Source: DTLC01 sp964555645 (GTDB taxonomy: Bacteria; Verrucomicrobiota; Verrucomicrobiia; Limisphaerales; DTLC01). From it: a stretch of 64,000 nucleotides of DNA. The stretch spans positions 186,001 to 250,000 of the forward strand of contig CAZKTA010000002.1 of the NCBI GenBank assembly GCA_964555645.1, in the 5' to 3' direction. The notes beneath the pieces were generated by a model. The model saw only the letters and a list, made by a program, of their open reading frames with translations, did not search any database and was not told the DNA's origin. Shown piece after piece: positions 37,280 through 46,157 of the stretch; within the stretch, counting starts at the first letter, position 1, and each line of letters opens with the position of its first letter. The position numbers and the translations under genes are program-made.

Positions 37280-37945
37280 TTACAATACGCGATTTAAATT
37301 CTCGGGGCGGCCACCGGCCATCGGCAACACTACATGTGCAGTGGCATGTTTTGCGTTGGACGACCCAACGTGTGGTGTTGGTGTGCTTTCGCTTTGCCGA
37401 ACCTCGTTTTCCGCTTTTTCTTCCACCGGTTTGGTTTCTTCGATTAACCGCAGCGCTGCTGCATGCATATCGCGCAATTCAGATTCAGTCGGTTCGTACC
37501 TGGCAAACTTGACCAGGTCAGACCGTGTCAGGAAATCGCCAAGACTTGCCTTTTGCCGTTCAGTCAGCACTAGTGAATCAGCCAGTTCATGTAAAAACTC
37601 CTCCGTTGTCCGCTCCGGGGCATGCAAGTTGAATCTTTCTTCCAGGTACACCCGTACAGCTCCGGACACCGCAACCACGAACGGCTCGGGCTGCGCTATC
37701 AGCGCAAGCGCTTCCATAAGCCTGCGGCGCGCACGCACATGCGCAGGCTCGGGTGGTAGGGGCGGCTTTTCCTTGAGCCGCTTTCGAATCAAACGCCAGA
37801 TGATGTAACACAGCACTGTTACCACAAGTATTGCAGCCACCGTCAATAGCCACCCCAGCTCGGACGGTATTTCAACCGGAGGTTTGATGTCCCGAATGTC
37901 GTTTGTGACTGCTGCAGGGACTTGTGTTGGCAGGTTTGTGGCCAT
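37280..37945 (-). CDS. DUF4381-type membrane protein of the Bat group
   Basis: 221 residues. One membrane helix (about 28-50, LGWLLTVAAILVVTVLCYIIW) is followed by a cytoplasmic alpha-helical region with AVSGAVRVYLEERFNLHAPERTTEEFL and LVKFARYEPTESELRDM. Proteins of this layout sit between DUF58 and BatA genes in many genomes and have no defined activity. A disordered tail of about 50 residues ends the protein. It is 21 bases after the DUF58 gene. Confidence 0.88.
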   Translation of the reverse strand: MATNLPTQVPAAVTNDIRDIKPPVEIPSELGWLLTVAAILVVTVLCYIIWRLIRKRLKEKPPLPPEPAHVRARRRLMEALALIAQPEPFVVAVSGAVRVYLEERFNLHAPERTTEEFLHELADSLVLTERQKASLGDFLTRSDLVKFARYEPTESELRDMHAAALRLIEETKPVEEKAENEVRQSESTPTPHVGSSNAKHATAHVVLPMAGGRPENLNRVL

Positions 37946-37966
37946 AGCACGTTTGCTCCTACAGGT

Positions 37967-38959
37967 TCAACCGCGTAACCGCCTATGCTCACGTGCTTCA
38001 AAAAATTTCCTCAGCTCGGCTACGTACGGCGTGTCGGTACGAAGTTGGATCACATCAATACGCGCGGCTCGAAGCTGCTTGAGCAACTTTTCCTGGAAAC
38101 CGGCTAGCCGTGCGGCAAATCCAGTGTGGACTGCAGTTGAATTCGTGTTTAATTCGATTACATCGCCCGTTTCTGCGTCTTCGAGCACAATCCGACCCAG
38201 CCGTGGCAACTCTAGCTCGTACGGATCAGTGATCCGCACTGCTACGACATCATGGCGCCGGTTTGCCTGTCGCAATGCAGTGTATGCTGCTGTGCCGAGT
38301 GGCTCGTCCGCGAACCGATGTACTGCTGCGGTCTTGCCAGTAGACTTCCCTTCAAGTACCCGTGCTGCGGGAACGTCAACGTCCATTTGCGCAAACTGTG
38401 GCTCGATAAAGTCAGAAATAACAACTGCAATTGCGCGACGTCGTGCAACCCTGAGCAAAAATTCAAGCGCTGCGGCAAGGTTTGTACCACGCTGGCGCGG
38501 CTCAAAAAACAGCACCTCGCGAATTACACGCAGCACATGCCGACGGCCTTTTCGAGGTGGGACATATTTCTCGACTCGGTCGGTGAACAGAATCAATCCG
38601 ACCTTGTCATTGTTGCGGATCGCCGAAAATGCAAGCACAGAGGCAATCTCTGCAGCCAGCTCGCGCTTTGATTGGACACGTGAACCGAACAAACCTGAGC
38701 CACTCACGTCAACAACAAGTATCACAGTTAATTCACGTTCCTCGACATACCTCTTCACATACGGATGGTTCATCCGGGCGGTGACGTTCCAGTCAATCGA
38801 GCGGACTTCATCGCCGGGTTGGTATTCGCGGACTTCCTCAAAATTCATCCCCTGCCCTTTGAACACGCTGTGGTAAGCGCCGGCGACCGTCTCGGTCACA
38901 AGCCGGTTCGTTCGTAGCTCGATCTGTCGGATCTTCTTGAGGATTTCGCGCGGAATCAT
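37967..38959 (-). CDS. DUF58 (VWA-like) protein of the MoxR/Bat group
   Basis: 330 residues. N-terminal IRQIELRTNRLVTETVAGAYHSVFKGQGMNF is the DUF58 signature, then EYQPGDEVRSIDWNVTARMNHPYVKRY and a VWA-like fold with VVDVSGSGLFGS in the MIDAS place. No membrane helix is seen. DUF58 proteins act with MoxR ATPases, normally encoded directly upstream; here vapBC and a stray moxR fragment have come between them. Confidence 0.94.
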   Translation of the reverse strand: MIPREILKKIRQIELRTNRLVTETVAGAYHSVFKGQGMNFEEVREYQPGDEVRSIDWNVTARMNHPYVKRYVEERELTVILVVDVSGSGLFGSRVQSKRELAAEIASVLAFSAIRNNDKVGLILFTDRVEKYVPPRKGRRHVLRVIREVLFFEPRQRGTNLAAALEFLLRVARRRAIAVVISDFIEPQFAQMDVDVPAARVLEGKSTGKTAAVHRFADEPLGTAAYTALRQANRRHDVVAVRITDPYELELPRLGRIVLEDAETGDVIELNTNSTAVHTGFAARLAGFQEKLLKQLRAARIDVIQLRTDTPYVAELRKFFEAREHRRLRG

Positions 38960-39023
38960 GAACGCGTCGTCGAATCAAGAAATGTGAAGGACCAAAACGC
39001 CCTTCGCGCCTATTGTACTAAGG

Positions 39024-39089
39024 TTCATGGCACGGGCAGTTCATCGAGATTTTCCGCTTAACCGTTTCATTTGTATTGCCATCGGCCTC
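39024..39089 (-). pseudogene. Decayed copy of the moxR 3' end
   Basis: This stretch matches the last 66-68 bases of moxR. Its first 24 plus-strand bases (39024-39047) are identical to 39751-39774, covering the moxR stop; the rest is about 70% identical. Read on the minus strand it gives EADGNTNETVKRKI, a one-base deletion, then DELPVP and TGA. The moxR C-terminus reads EAEEKTSETVIQKIFDELPVP. Similarity stops about 14 bases before the vapC stop codon. Confidence 0.85.
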
Positions 39090-39102
39090 GTTTATGCCGA
39101 AC

Positions 39103-39489
39103 TCATTTCGCACCTTTTTTCCTGGCGATGTATTTCACGCCATCTACGCCCTCGAAATCTTCATCCTGCGTCCACAACGTGGCATTATGAGCGCGGGCAG
39201 TAGCCAGAATAATCGAATCCGCCATCGGTAAGTTCAAATCCAAGCTTAAACGCGCAGCGCACATTGCCAAGGTGACATCCAGTTCTACGACGCGCCCTTG
39301 CTGCATCAGCGCTATTGCCTCCAAAGCGCGGCGCAACCCAAGTTCCCGTTGCACCCAACGGCATACTTCAAAAACAGAAATCGTGGGCGCAACCAGCTTA
39401 GCGGTGTCGCAGATAGCCGTGGCAAATAAATCCGCATTTGGCCCGCCACCGAGAAACTCGATCCAACCTGACGAATCCACAACATTCAT
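39103..39489 (-). CDS. vapC: PIN-domain toxin, VapC family
   Basis: 128 residues, the usual size for a VapC endoribonuclease. Acidic metal-binding residues are in place: Asp5 in MNVVDSSGWIEFL, Glu in SVFEVCRW, Asp in MADSIILATAR and Asp in LWTQDEDFEG. These toxins cleave tRNA or rRNA when free of antitoxin. The start overlaps the antitoxin stop by four bases. The pair interrupts the moxR-DUF58 junction. Confidence 0.93.
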   Translation of the reverse strand: MNVVDSSGWIEFLGGGPNADLFATAICDTAKLVAPTISVFEVCRWVQRELGLRRALEAIALMQQGRVVELDVTLAMCAARLSLDLNLPMADSIILATARAHNATLWTQDEDFEGVDGVKYIARKKGAK

Positions 39490-39692
39490 AGGCGGTCTGG
39501 CTCGCGCTCGAAGTTTGTGTTCATGCCCTTAAAAGCACCACGCATTTGCTCGATCGGCCGCACCGGCACAAGCACGATCTGGCCTTCATAATTAATCACC
39601 TGAATCTTTTGGCCGGGTTTGAGGCGGAGTGATTCACGAATAGTCCGGGGAATGACAACTTGGTACTTCGGTGATAGTGTTACAGTACTCAT
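39486..39692 (-). CDS. vapB: AbrB/SpoVT-type antitoxin, VapB
   Basis: About 68 residues. The N-terminal swapped-hairpin DNA-binding fold shows as VTLSPKYQVVIPRTIRESLRLKPGQKIQVI, and the C-terminal part (about 48-68) would wrap the toxin. ATG 39692 fits the family's MSTVTLSPK start; ATG 39716 is also in frame. Like other VapB proteins it probably represses its own promoter, which should lie between the moxR stop and the start. That gap is only about 60 bases. Confidence 0.9.
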   Translation of the reverse strand: MSTVTLSPKYQVVIPRTIRESLRLKPGQKIQVINYEGQIVLVPVRPIEQMRGAFKGMNTNFEREPDRL

Positions 39693-39750
39693 ATCGTCGT
39701 TAAGTTTGTAAAACATTACTTGGTTCGATTCGCCTCGTCAACCACCGGCT

Positions 39751-39818
39751 TTCATGGCACGGGCAGTTCATCGAAGATTTTCTGGATCACAGTTTCGCTT
39801 GTTTTTTCCTCGGCCTCA
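39751..39818 (-). repeat. moxR 3' end, intact member of the duplicated pair
   Basis: Bases 39751-39774 are identical to 39024-39047, and similarity continues into moxR for some 44 further bases with one indel. The 727-base offset between copies encloses vapBC. The outer edge of the similarity is at the moxR stop codon, as if a gene-end-restoring element had integrated here. Confidence 0.85.
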
Positions 39819-40744
39819 GCTTCGTAGGTGATCATCACGCGGTGCCGGAGCACATCCATACCGATGCTTTTTACGTCCTGCGGCGTTACATAGCCGCGTC
39901 CGCGCAAAAACGCGTGCGCCTTGGCGGCCAGCGTCAGGTAAATTGTCGCGCGCGGCGACGCCCCTAGTTGGATGAATTCCTTGACCGCGATTTTGTATTT
40001 GTCCGGCTCGCGCGTGGCGCAGACCAAATCTACGATGTATTCTTTGACCTTGTCGTCCACGTAGATGTCGTTAATGACGTCGCGTGCGGCTAGGATCTGC
40101 TTCGGCTCGACAACAGGCGACACTGTTGGTGGCCCGCTAGTTTTTGCCATTAAATCCAAAATTTGGCGTTCTTCACCGCGCGATGGATACCCGATTTTGA
40201 GCTTGAGCATAAATCGGTCAACCTGTGCTTCTGGCAACGGGTATGTGCCTTCCTGCTCGATCGGATTTTGCGTTGCCAAAACTAAAAATGGTTCATCGAG
40301 TTTGAACGTTTGCTCACCGATTGTGACCTGTTTTTCTTGCATTGCCTCGAGCAGAGCGCTTTGGACTTTGGCAGGGGCACGGTTAATTTCGTCAGCCAGG
40401 ATCAGGTTGGCAAAGATCGGCCCTTTACGCGTTGTGAATGTGCCTGTGTGCGGATTGTAGATCTGCGTGCCGATGACATCTGCAGGCAACATGTCGGGCG
40501 TAAACTGCAGACGCGCAAACTTAGCATTGATACACGCTGCCAGTGTTTTGACCGACAACGTTTTTGCCAGACCTGGCACACCCTCTAACAAAACGTGCCC
40601 GTTTGCAAGTAACCCGATCACAAGGCGCTCGACCAGATATGTCTGGCCGACTATAACCTTGCCAATCTCGTTTAACAGCGGGCGCACAAAAGCGCTCGCC
40701 TCACGCACAGCCTCGTTGATTGCGCTGATTCCCGTGCTCATCAT
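39752..40744 (-). CDS. MoxR-family AAA+ ATPase
   Basis: 330 residues. AAA+ motifs: Walker A as GVPGLAKTLSVKT, Walker B LILADEINRAPAKVQSALLEAMQE, sensor LVLATQNPIEQEGTYPLPEAQVDRF, and a C-terminal lid. MoxR ATPases are chaperone-like partners of DUF58/VWA proteins. First gene of the Bat series; ftsK lies 189 bases upstream on the same strand. Its C-terminal codons exist a second time beyond vapBC. Confidence 0.96.
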   Translation of the reverse strand: MMSTGISAINEAVREASAFVRPLLNEIGKVIVGQTYLVERLVIGLLANGHVLLEGVPGLAKTLSVKTLAACINAKFARLQFTPDMLPADVIGTQIYNPHTGTFTTRKGPIFANLILADEINRAPAKVQSALLEAMQEKQVTIGEQTFKLDEPFLVLATQNPIEQEGTYPLPEAQVDRFMLKLKIGYPSRGEERQILDLMAKTSGPPTVSPVVEPKQILAARDVINDIYVDDKVKEYIVDLVCATREPDKYKIAVKEFIQLGASPRATIYLTLAAKAHAFLRGRGYVTPQDVKSIGMDVLRHRVMITYEAEAEEKTSETVIQKIFDELPVP

Positions 40745-40933
40745 GCTAGAGAACTACCGACCGATGGACAATAAAACCACCAAAAATGTTCAGAGAAAAC
40801 AGTGTGAACATTCAAAATTTTTTTGAACTGAACCGGGCACCGCCACGAGGTAAATTCTCCGATAAATGGGTTTTACTTGGGGCCTTGCAACAAACTGCCG
40901 TCACAATATTTCCCAAACACATGAAGTGCTGTT

Positions 40934-43552
40934 TCATTCAGTTTGCTTGCCTCGGCCATCGGCGCCGGTTCCATCTAGGTCGATCAAAATGTCTCGTGGC
41001 TCCGCTCCTTTGCTCGGGCCCACAATGCCGCGCCGCTCAAGCTCGTCCATGATGCGCGCGGCGCGCGTGTAACCGAGGCGCAACCTGCGTTGGAGCAGTG
41101 AGACACTTGCTTTCTGTTCGGTGCGAATGACCTCGATGCATTTCTGGATCAGCTCTTCGTCTTCATCAATGCCCTCTTTTTCTTCGAGTTCGCTCAATGC
41201 CCCCTGGAGTTGCTGGTGTATCTCCAGTTCGTAACTGGGTTTGGCCTGATGCGCAATAAACTCGACCACGCGTTGTATCTCGGCGTCGGTTACAAGCGCA
41301 CCCTGGGCGCGTATCAGTTTTGCCGAGCCGGGCGGCAAATAAAGCATGTCGCCCTTGCCGATCAACTTTTCCGCCCCCATTGCATCAAGAATCGTGCGCG
41401 AGTCAACCTTTGACGCGCATTGGAACGCTATTCGCGCGGTTATGTTTGCTTTGATTACGCCTGTAATCACGTCAACACTAGGTCGTTGTGTAGCCACAAT
41501 GCAATGTATGCCGGCTGCACGCGCCATTTGTGTGATCCGCGCAATAGCCATCTCGACATCCGCAGGCGCGACGAGCATCAGGTCTGATAACTCGTCAATG
41601 ATGACGACTATGTAGCTGAGCCTCTCGGGTATGACGATATCCTCCTCGGTAGGAGTGACAATTTCCTCGTCAAGTTCGACGGCGAATCCGTCAGCACTGG
41701 GTTCGACCCGTTCTTTTTTAACCGTCAATGGCAGTTCAGGCTCAGGTTTTGGCAACGGTTTATGCCGTGACCGTTCGTTAAATGCCCAAATGTTTCGCAC
41801 ACCCACACGGGCAAAGATTTGGTAGCGTTTTTCCATCTCGTTAACGACCCAGCGCAACGCAAGAATAACCTTTTTCGGGTCTGAGATCACCGGCACAACT
41901 AAATGCGGTAGCCTGTTATAGAGCTGCAACTCAACTACTTTGGGGTCGATCATCACAAAACGCAATTCATCCGGTGCAAACCTGTAAAGCAGCGAGGTGA
42001 TGATCGAGTTAATGCAAACCGATTTGCCCGACCCAGTGCTACCGGCAATCAGTAGATGCGGCATCTCTGCTAGGTCGGCTATGATTGGGTGGCCGTAAAC
42101 GTCTTTGCCAAGTGCAATTGGTATCCGCGCGCGTGTATTGCGCCATTCATCTGTCTCCATCAAATCCCGCAACACGACAAATGCTTGAACGCGGTTTGGC
42201 ACCTCGACACCAACCGAACTTTTGCCCGGTACAGGCGCAAGAATGTGAATTCGCTCGGCTTTGAGTGCAGCAGCAAGATTATTGCTCAAGGCGGTGATCC
42301 GCTCGAGTTTTACACCAGGTGCCGGATGCAACTCATAACGCGTGATTGTCGGGCCTTTTGTAATGTCGCCAATTGAGACTTCAATCCCAAATTGCGCAAG
42401 TGTCTGCTGCATCAGACGGGCATTTGCCATCAATTCTTCTTTCGTTTCGGTCGGCCTGATCGACACATCGATGTAATTAAGCAGGTCAAGCGGAGGTAAT
42501 TTGTACCCACCGATCCTCGGTCCGGCCCCAAGCACAAACGGTTTTGGTTTGCGTGCTGTGCGTTGTTTAGGCTGCGCTGCGGCCGGTTCTGTACCAGGTT
42601 CAGCCACTTTTGCGTCTGGCGGTTTTTCGGTTGGTGCAACTGCTTCGGTTGCTGAATCGGCTGGTGGCTGTTTTGCGCTTTGTTCACTGCTCGCGGCCTG
42701 CACAAACTCACGTTCGGCGGTACCGGTTGGCTCTTTACTTACAGCCTGCTCGCCAGTCTCTGCAGCCTGCTCGGCCGAGGGTTTAACCTCCGGCTTCGAC
42801 TTGGATGGCGGCACTGTTAGATCGCGAATTGTCGGTTTCGGCACCGGTTTCAAATCCGGTCCCAAGCCGGCCTTTTGAGCTGCTTCCTGTAGCTCACGTT
42901 TTTTGCGTTCGAGCTCACGTACCCGTTCTTCCAAAAGCTGCTCGCTCGGCTCGGGTTCAGTCCTGCCGCGGCGGTAATACGCCCACATTTCTTTGAGCCA
43001 CGCGCCTAGCGGAAGGTTCGTTAGATACAACAACGCAATCAGATAAACTGTCGCGTAAACAATCGTCGCGCCAACATTACCCAACATCCAAAAACCGTAA
43101 TCATAAGTTGTTTGGCCGAGCCAACCGCCTGCACTTGGTGCGCCTAACCGCTCGTGCAATCGACCGAACACTTTTGCCAGCCACATCATGTGCAGCATGC
43201 CGGTTAAACCCAAAACCAGCATAAACGACCACAGCCACGACCAGATTGGCCGACGCCGCAAGTGCCCGAGCAGGTCCAACAGGTGCCCCAAACCAAACGC
43301 ACCCAGTAGAACCGGCACAACATAAGCGGCCCCACCGAGCACAAAGAAAAATCCGTACGCCACATGCGCCCCGATCAGACCGGCCCAGTTGTACGCAACT
43401 GGATTTGGCGGGCTGTGTAAAAACGCAAGATCACGTGGGTCAAACGTCAATTGCGCCACAAGCAACAGCAGCCCCAACGCAATTAACGCAATACCAATGA
43501 TGTCGTTTAGTGCGCTTGGCGAATCCGACTCTGGCCCTGCATGTCGAGCCAT
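40934..43552 (-). CDS. ftsK: DNA translocase FtsK/SpoIIIE
   Basis: 872 residues. Four or more N-terminal membrane helices (about 15-190) anchor it at the septum. A Pro/Glu/Ala-rich linker with a coiled coil follows, then the motor: Walker A IAGSTGSGKSVCI (about residue 504), Walker B VVIIDELSDLM, ATQRPSVDVITGVIKANI, and the C-terminal gamma winged helix (QKASVSLLQRRLRLGYTRAARIMDELERRGIVGP) that reads polar KOPS-type sites. The motor carries an acidic insertion (ELDEEIVTPTEEDIVIPE) before Walker B. It clears chromosome termini during division. Confidence 0.96.
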   Translation of the reverse strand: MARHAGPESDSPSALNDIIGIALIALGLLLLVAQLTFDPRDLAFLHSPPNPVAYNWAGLIGAHVAYGFFFVLGGAAYVVPVLLGAFGLGHLLDLLGHLRRRPIWSWLWSFMLVLGLTGMLHMMWLAKVFGRLHERLGAPSAGGWLGQTTYDYGFWMLGNVGATIVYATVYLIALLYLTNLPLGAWLKEMWAYYRRGRTEPEPSEQLLEERVRELERKKRELQEAAQKAGLGPDLKPVPKPTIRDLTVPPSKSKPEVKPSAEQAAETGEQAVSKEPTGTAEREFVQAASSEQSAKQPPADSATEAVAPTEKPPDAKVAEPGTEPAAAQPKQRTARKPKPFVLGAGPRIGGYKLPPLDLLNYIDVSIRPTETKEELMANARLMQQTLAQFGIEVSIGDITKGPTITRYELHPAPGVKLERITALSNNLAAALKAERIHILAPVPGKSSVGVEVPNRVQAFVVLRDLMETDEWRNTRARIPIALGKDVYGHPIIADLAEMPHLLIAGSTGSGKSVCINSIITSLLYRFAPDELRFVMIDPKVVELQLYNRLPHLVVPVISDPKKVILALRWVVNEMEKRYQIFARVGVRNIWAFNERSRHKPLPKPEPELPLTVKKERVEPSADGFAVELDEEIVTPTEEDIVIPERLSYIVVIIDELSDLMLVAPADVEMAIARITQMARAAGIHCIVATQRPSVDVITGVIKANITARIAFQCASKVDSRTILDAMGAEKLIGKGDMLYLPPGSAKLIRAQGALVTDAEIQRVVEFIAHQAKPSYELEIHQQLQGALSELEEKEGIDEDEELIQKCIEVIRTEQKASVSLLQRRLRLGYTRAARIMDELERRGIVGPSKGAEPRDILIDLDGTGADGRGKQTE

Positions 43553-43758
43553 GCGCCCAGCCTATCAACCGCCGCACCAACTTCAAAGCACAAACTCGAC
43601 TTTAAACCTGCCGCTTGCCAAAAATGATCGGCACTGAGGTTCACTTAAATTCACGTGCGCAATGGCAATGGAGTTGCGCACACGTTTGCAACCCAATTAC
43701 AGCGCCTTCGGCGCATGGATTGACTTGGAGAAACGTTCTGGTAGCGTTGGACAGCAGA

Positions 43759-45396
43759 ATGCCTTGCGGCTTGTTCACCTTTGCCAGAAAACTCTGGACT
43801 GAAGCACGTGCGGTGCTGGGCGCCACCCGGCTGAGTCCGGCTGCGCAACTTTCGCGTGCACAAAAGCTGGTGCACTTTGTCGTGTTTGTCTGGCAAAGCT
43901 TCGTGCGAAACCGCTGCCCAGCCCGCGCAGCGGCGCTTTCGTATGCGACTTTGCTTGCCCTGATTCCGCTTCTTGCGGTTGCACTGGGTGTTACCAGCAG
44001 CCTCCTAAAACGCGAGGGCGAAGAACGAATCGAACAGTTTATCGAAAAACTTGTCCATAGTATCACCCCACCAGCGGTAATCATAAGGCAACAAGAGGGT
44101 GACCAGCACAAAATCATCGGCATCCCAGAATTCAAACTGTCGCTGTCAAATCTGCCAGTTGCAGCCGCAAACGCGGCCAATCCATCACCGGCTCAAACAA
44201 CTCCTGCGCCTATTCCAAACTCGACAGGCACAAATGCGGCTACGGTTTCTTTGCCCGAGGAGGCGGAACATGGTGAAATTCTGGCTGCACGCAGGGAAAT
44301 CGCGCGGCGCATAAACGAATTTATCCAAAACACACGCAGCGGCGCCTTAGGCATAACAGGAACGGCTTTTTTGATTTTCATGGCCATCTCACTGTTAAAC
44401 CGCGTTGAATTGACAATAAACGACATCTGGGGTGTAACACAACGCAGGAGCTGGACGGTCCGAATCGTCCAGTACTGGGCAATAATCACGCTCGGGCCAT
44501 TTCTGATAATCAGCGCACTTGCAATGGCTGGCGGGCCGTACTTCGAGATGACAAAGCGGCTCCTGACAGCAATGCCGTTCGTAGGCGAGCTTGCATTCAA
44601 GCTGCTGCCGGTAGCGTTGTTGTGGGTTGGTTTTGCGCTGTTTTACGAGCTTACTCCCAACACAAAGGTGCGCTGGAGCGCTGCGCTTGTTGGGGGCATC
44701 GTCACCGGCACGCTGTTGCACTTGAACAACGTGTTCGGGTTTTTGTACGTGTCGCGTGTGGTCACGCAGAGCAAAATCTATGGCAGCCTCGGCCTTGTGC
44801 CGGTGTTTATGGTTGGACTGTACTTATCCTGGTTAATTTTGCTATTTGGCGCGCAGGTCGCATACGCATACCAAAACAGGCAAGCTTACTTACAGGACAA
44901 ACTGGCCGAAAGCATCAACCAACGCGGCCGTGAATTTGTTGCGCTACGGCTGATGACATGTATCGGCCAGCGGTTTCAAAACGGCGCTCCACCACCAACG
45001 TTAACCGAGCTGGCAAATGCACTCGGCATATCGAGTCGGCTGGTCAGGCAGGTACTGCAACCGTTGCTGGGTGCAAAGCTTGTTGTTGAAGTTGCCGGTG
45101 CTGAGCCTGCATACATGCCCGCACGCGCAACCGACTCGATCAACTGCTACGACATTTTGCTTGCCATGCGCGTTGCCCAGGGACAAGAACTGCCGCCTCG
45201 CGACGAGCCTGTCGGGGCAGAAGTTTACGGCGAGTTCGCCCGAATCCAGGAAGCCGAACGCAAGGCCGCCGCTGCTGTCACGGTTCTTGCGTTGGCAAAC
45301 CGCGCGCAGGCGCGTCTTCAACTCGGCCCGGTTACAAACGCGCCTTTGGCACAGCCCGAACCGTCTGCGCCCAGACCCGACACACACAAGGTGTGA
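43759..45396 (+). CDS. YihY/BrkB-family membrane protein with winged-helix tail
   Basis: About 545 residues from ATG 43759. Family marks are FVRNRCPARAAALSYATLLALIPLLAVAL at the first helix, NRVELTINDIWGVTQRRSWTVR, a run of helices, and LYKLTPNTKV-like FYELTPNTKVRW followed by FLYVSRVVTQSKIYGSLGLVPVFMVGLYLSWLILL. The C-terminal 150 residues hold a winged-helix region (ELANALGISSRLVRQVLQPLL). Despite an old link to ribonuclease BN the family has no proven function. The frame is open back to 43615, so an earlier start is possible. Divergent from ftsK. Confidence 0.88.
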   Translation: MPCGLFTFARKLWTEARAVLGATRLSPAAQLSRAQKLVHFVVFVWQSFVRNRCPARAAALSYATLLALIPLLAVALGVTSSLLKREGEERIEQFIEKLVHSITPPAVIIRQQEGDQHKIIGIPEFKLSLSNLPVAAANAANPSPAQTTPAPIPNSTGTNAATVSLPEEAEHGEILAARREIARRINEFIQNTRSGALGITGTAFLIFMAISLLNRVELTINDIWGVTQRRSWTVRIVQYWAIITLGPFLIISALAMAGGPYFEMTKRLLTAMPFVGELAFKLLPVALLWVGFALFYELTPNTKVRWSAALVGGIVTGTLLHLNNVFGFLYVSRVVTQSKIYGSLGLVPVFMVGLYLSWLILLFGAQVAYAYQNRQAYLQDKLAESINQRGREFVALRLMTCIGQRFQNGAPPPTLTELANALGISSRLVRQVLQPLLGAKLVVEVAGAEPAYMPARATDSINCYDILLAMRVAQGQELPPRDEPVGAEVYGEFARIQEAERKAAAAVTVLALANRAQARLQLGPVTNAPLAQPEPSAPRPDTHKV

Positions 45397-45430
45397 GGCT
45401 TGCTCATCAACCAGACACAGCTCGAATGGT

Positions 45431-45838
45431 ATGGACACCAAAGTCCCAGAAAATCTCCGGTACACAAAATCACACGAATGGGTAAAGACCCAAGACGAGT
45501 TGGCAACAATTGGTATTACCGAGTTCGCGCAACAGCAACTCGGCCAAATTGTGTTCATTGAGCTGCCTGAGGTCGGAAAAACCATCAAGGCTGGCGACCG
45601 ATGCGCAGTGGTTGAATCACTTAAAGCCGCAACCGACATTTACTCGCCGGTTAGCGGTGAGGTTGTTAGTATAAACCAAGCCGTTGCAGATAGCCCGGCC
45701 GTGGTCAACAAAGAGCCGTACGGCGCAGGCTGGTTTATTTGCGTGCGGTTGAGCCAGCCAGCCGAGCTTGATACACTCCTCGCCCCCCAACAATACATTG
45801 CACTAACCGCTAAAACCGGTCCTTCACAAGCAGACTGA
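45431..45838 (+). CDS. gcvH: Glycine cleavage system H protein
   Basis: 135 residues. The lipoyl domain keeps the attachment Lys in VESLKAATDIYSPVSGEV, preceded by YTKSHEWVKTQDELATIGITEFAQQQLG and followed by NKEPYGAGWFICV. H protein carries the methylamine intermediate between the P, T and L proteins. No gcvT or gcvP is nearby. It starts a three-gene group with a glutaredoxin and lipoyl synthase, so supply of lipoyl-H seems to be the shared theme. Confidence 0.96.
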   Translation: MDTKVPENLRYTKSHEWVKTQDELATIGITEFAQQQLGQIVFIELPEVGKTIKAGDRCAVVESLKAATDIYSPVSGEVVSINQAVADSPAVVNKEPYGAGWFICVRLSQPAELDTLLAPQQYIALTAKTGPSQAD

Positions 45839-45896
45839 ATTGCACCGCTGAAAAAACCCGATTTGAAAAACCACACGAAAAGGTGCACTTTCTTGA

Positions 45897-46157
45897 ATGC
45901 AAACCAAGCAAGTCAGACTTTTCATCAAGCCGTATTGCCCGTGGTGCAAGATGGCAACGCAATGGTTAGACCAGCACAATGTAAAATATGAACTCGTTGA
46001 CGTAACCACCAATCAAACAGCGTTTGATGAAATGGTCCGACTCTCAGGCCAGACACGCACGCCCGTGATCGAGGTTGACGACCAAATACTAGCCGATTTC
46101 GGCCCGGACGAACTCGAGCAATTCTGGAACAGCCTAACCAAAAACCGTGAACGCTGA
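45897..46157 (+). CDS. Glutaredoxin (dithiol CPWC type)
   Basis: 86 residues with thioredoxin fold: active site IKPYCPWCKMA, cis-Pro in RTPVIEVDD, and the C-terminal FGPDELEQFW. The two-cysteine site suggests disulfide reduction with glutathione or another low-molecular-weight thiol. It lies between gcvH and lipA and its end overlaps the lipA start by 11 bases, so it is translationally linked to lipoyl synthase. It may support lipoyl or iron-sulfur chemistry; that is inference. Confidence 0.94.
   Translation: MQTKQVRLFIKPYCPWCKMATQWLDQHNVKYELVDVTTNQTAFDEMVRLSGQTRTPVIEVDDQILADFGPDELEQFWNSLTKNRER

Noticed and set aside
45017..45430. Upstream extension of the gcvH frame
   Set aside because: It overlaps the yihY-like gene in another frame. 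GcvH proteins start near MDTKVPENLRY, at 45431.
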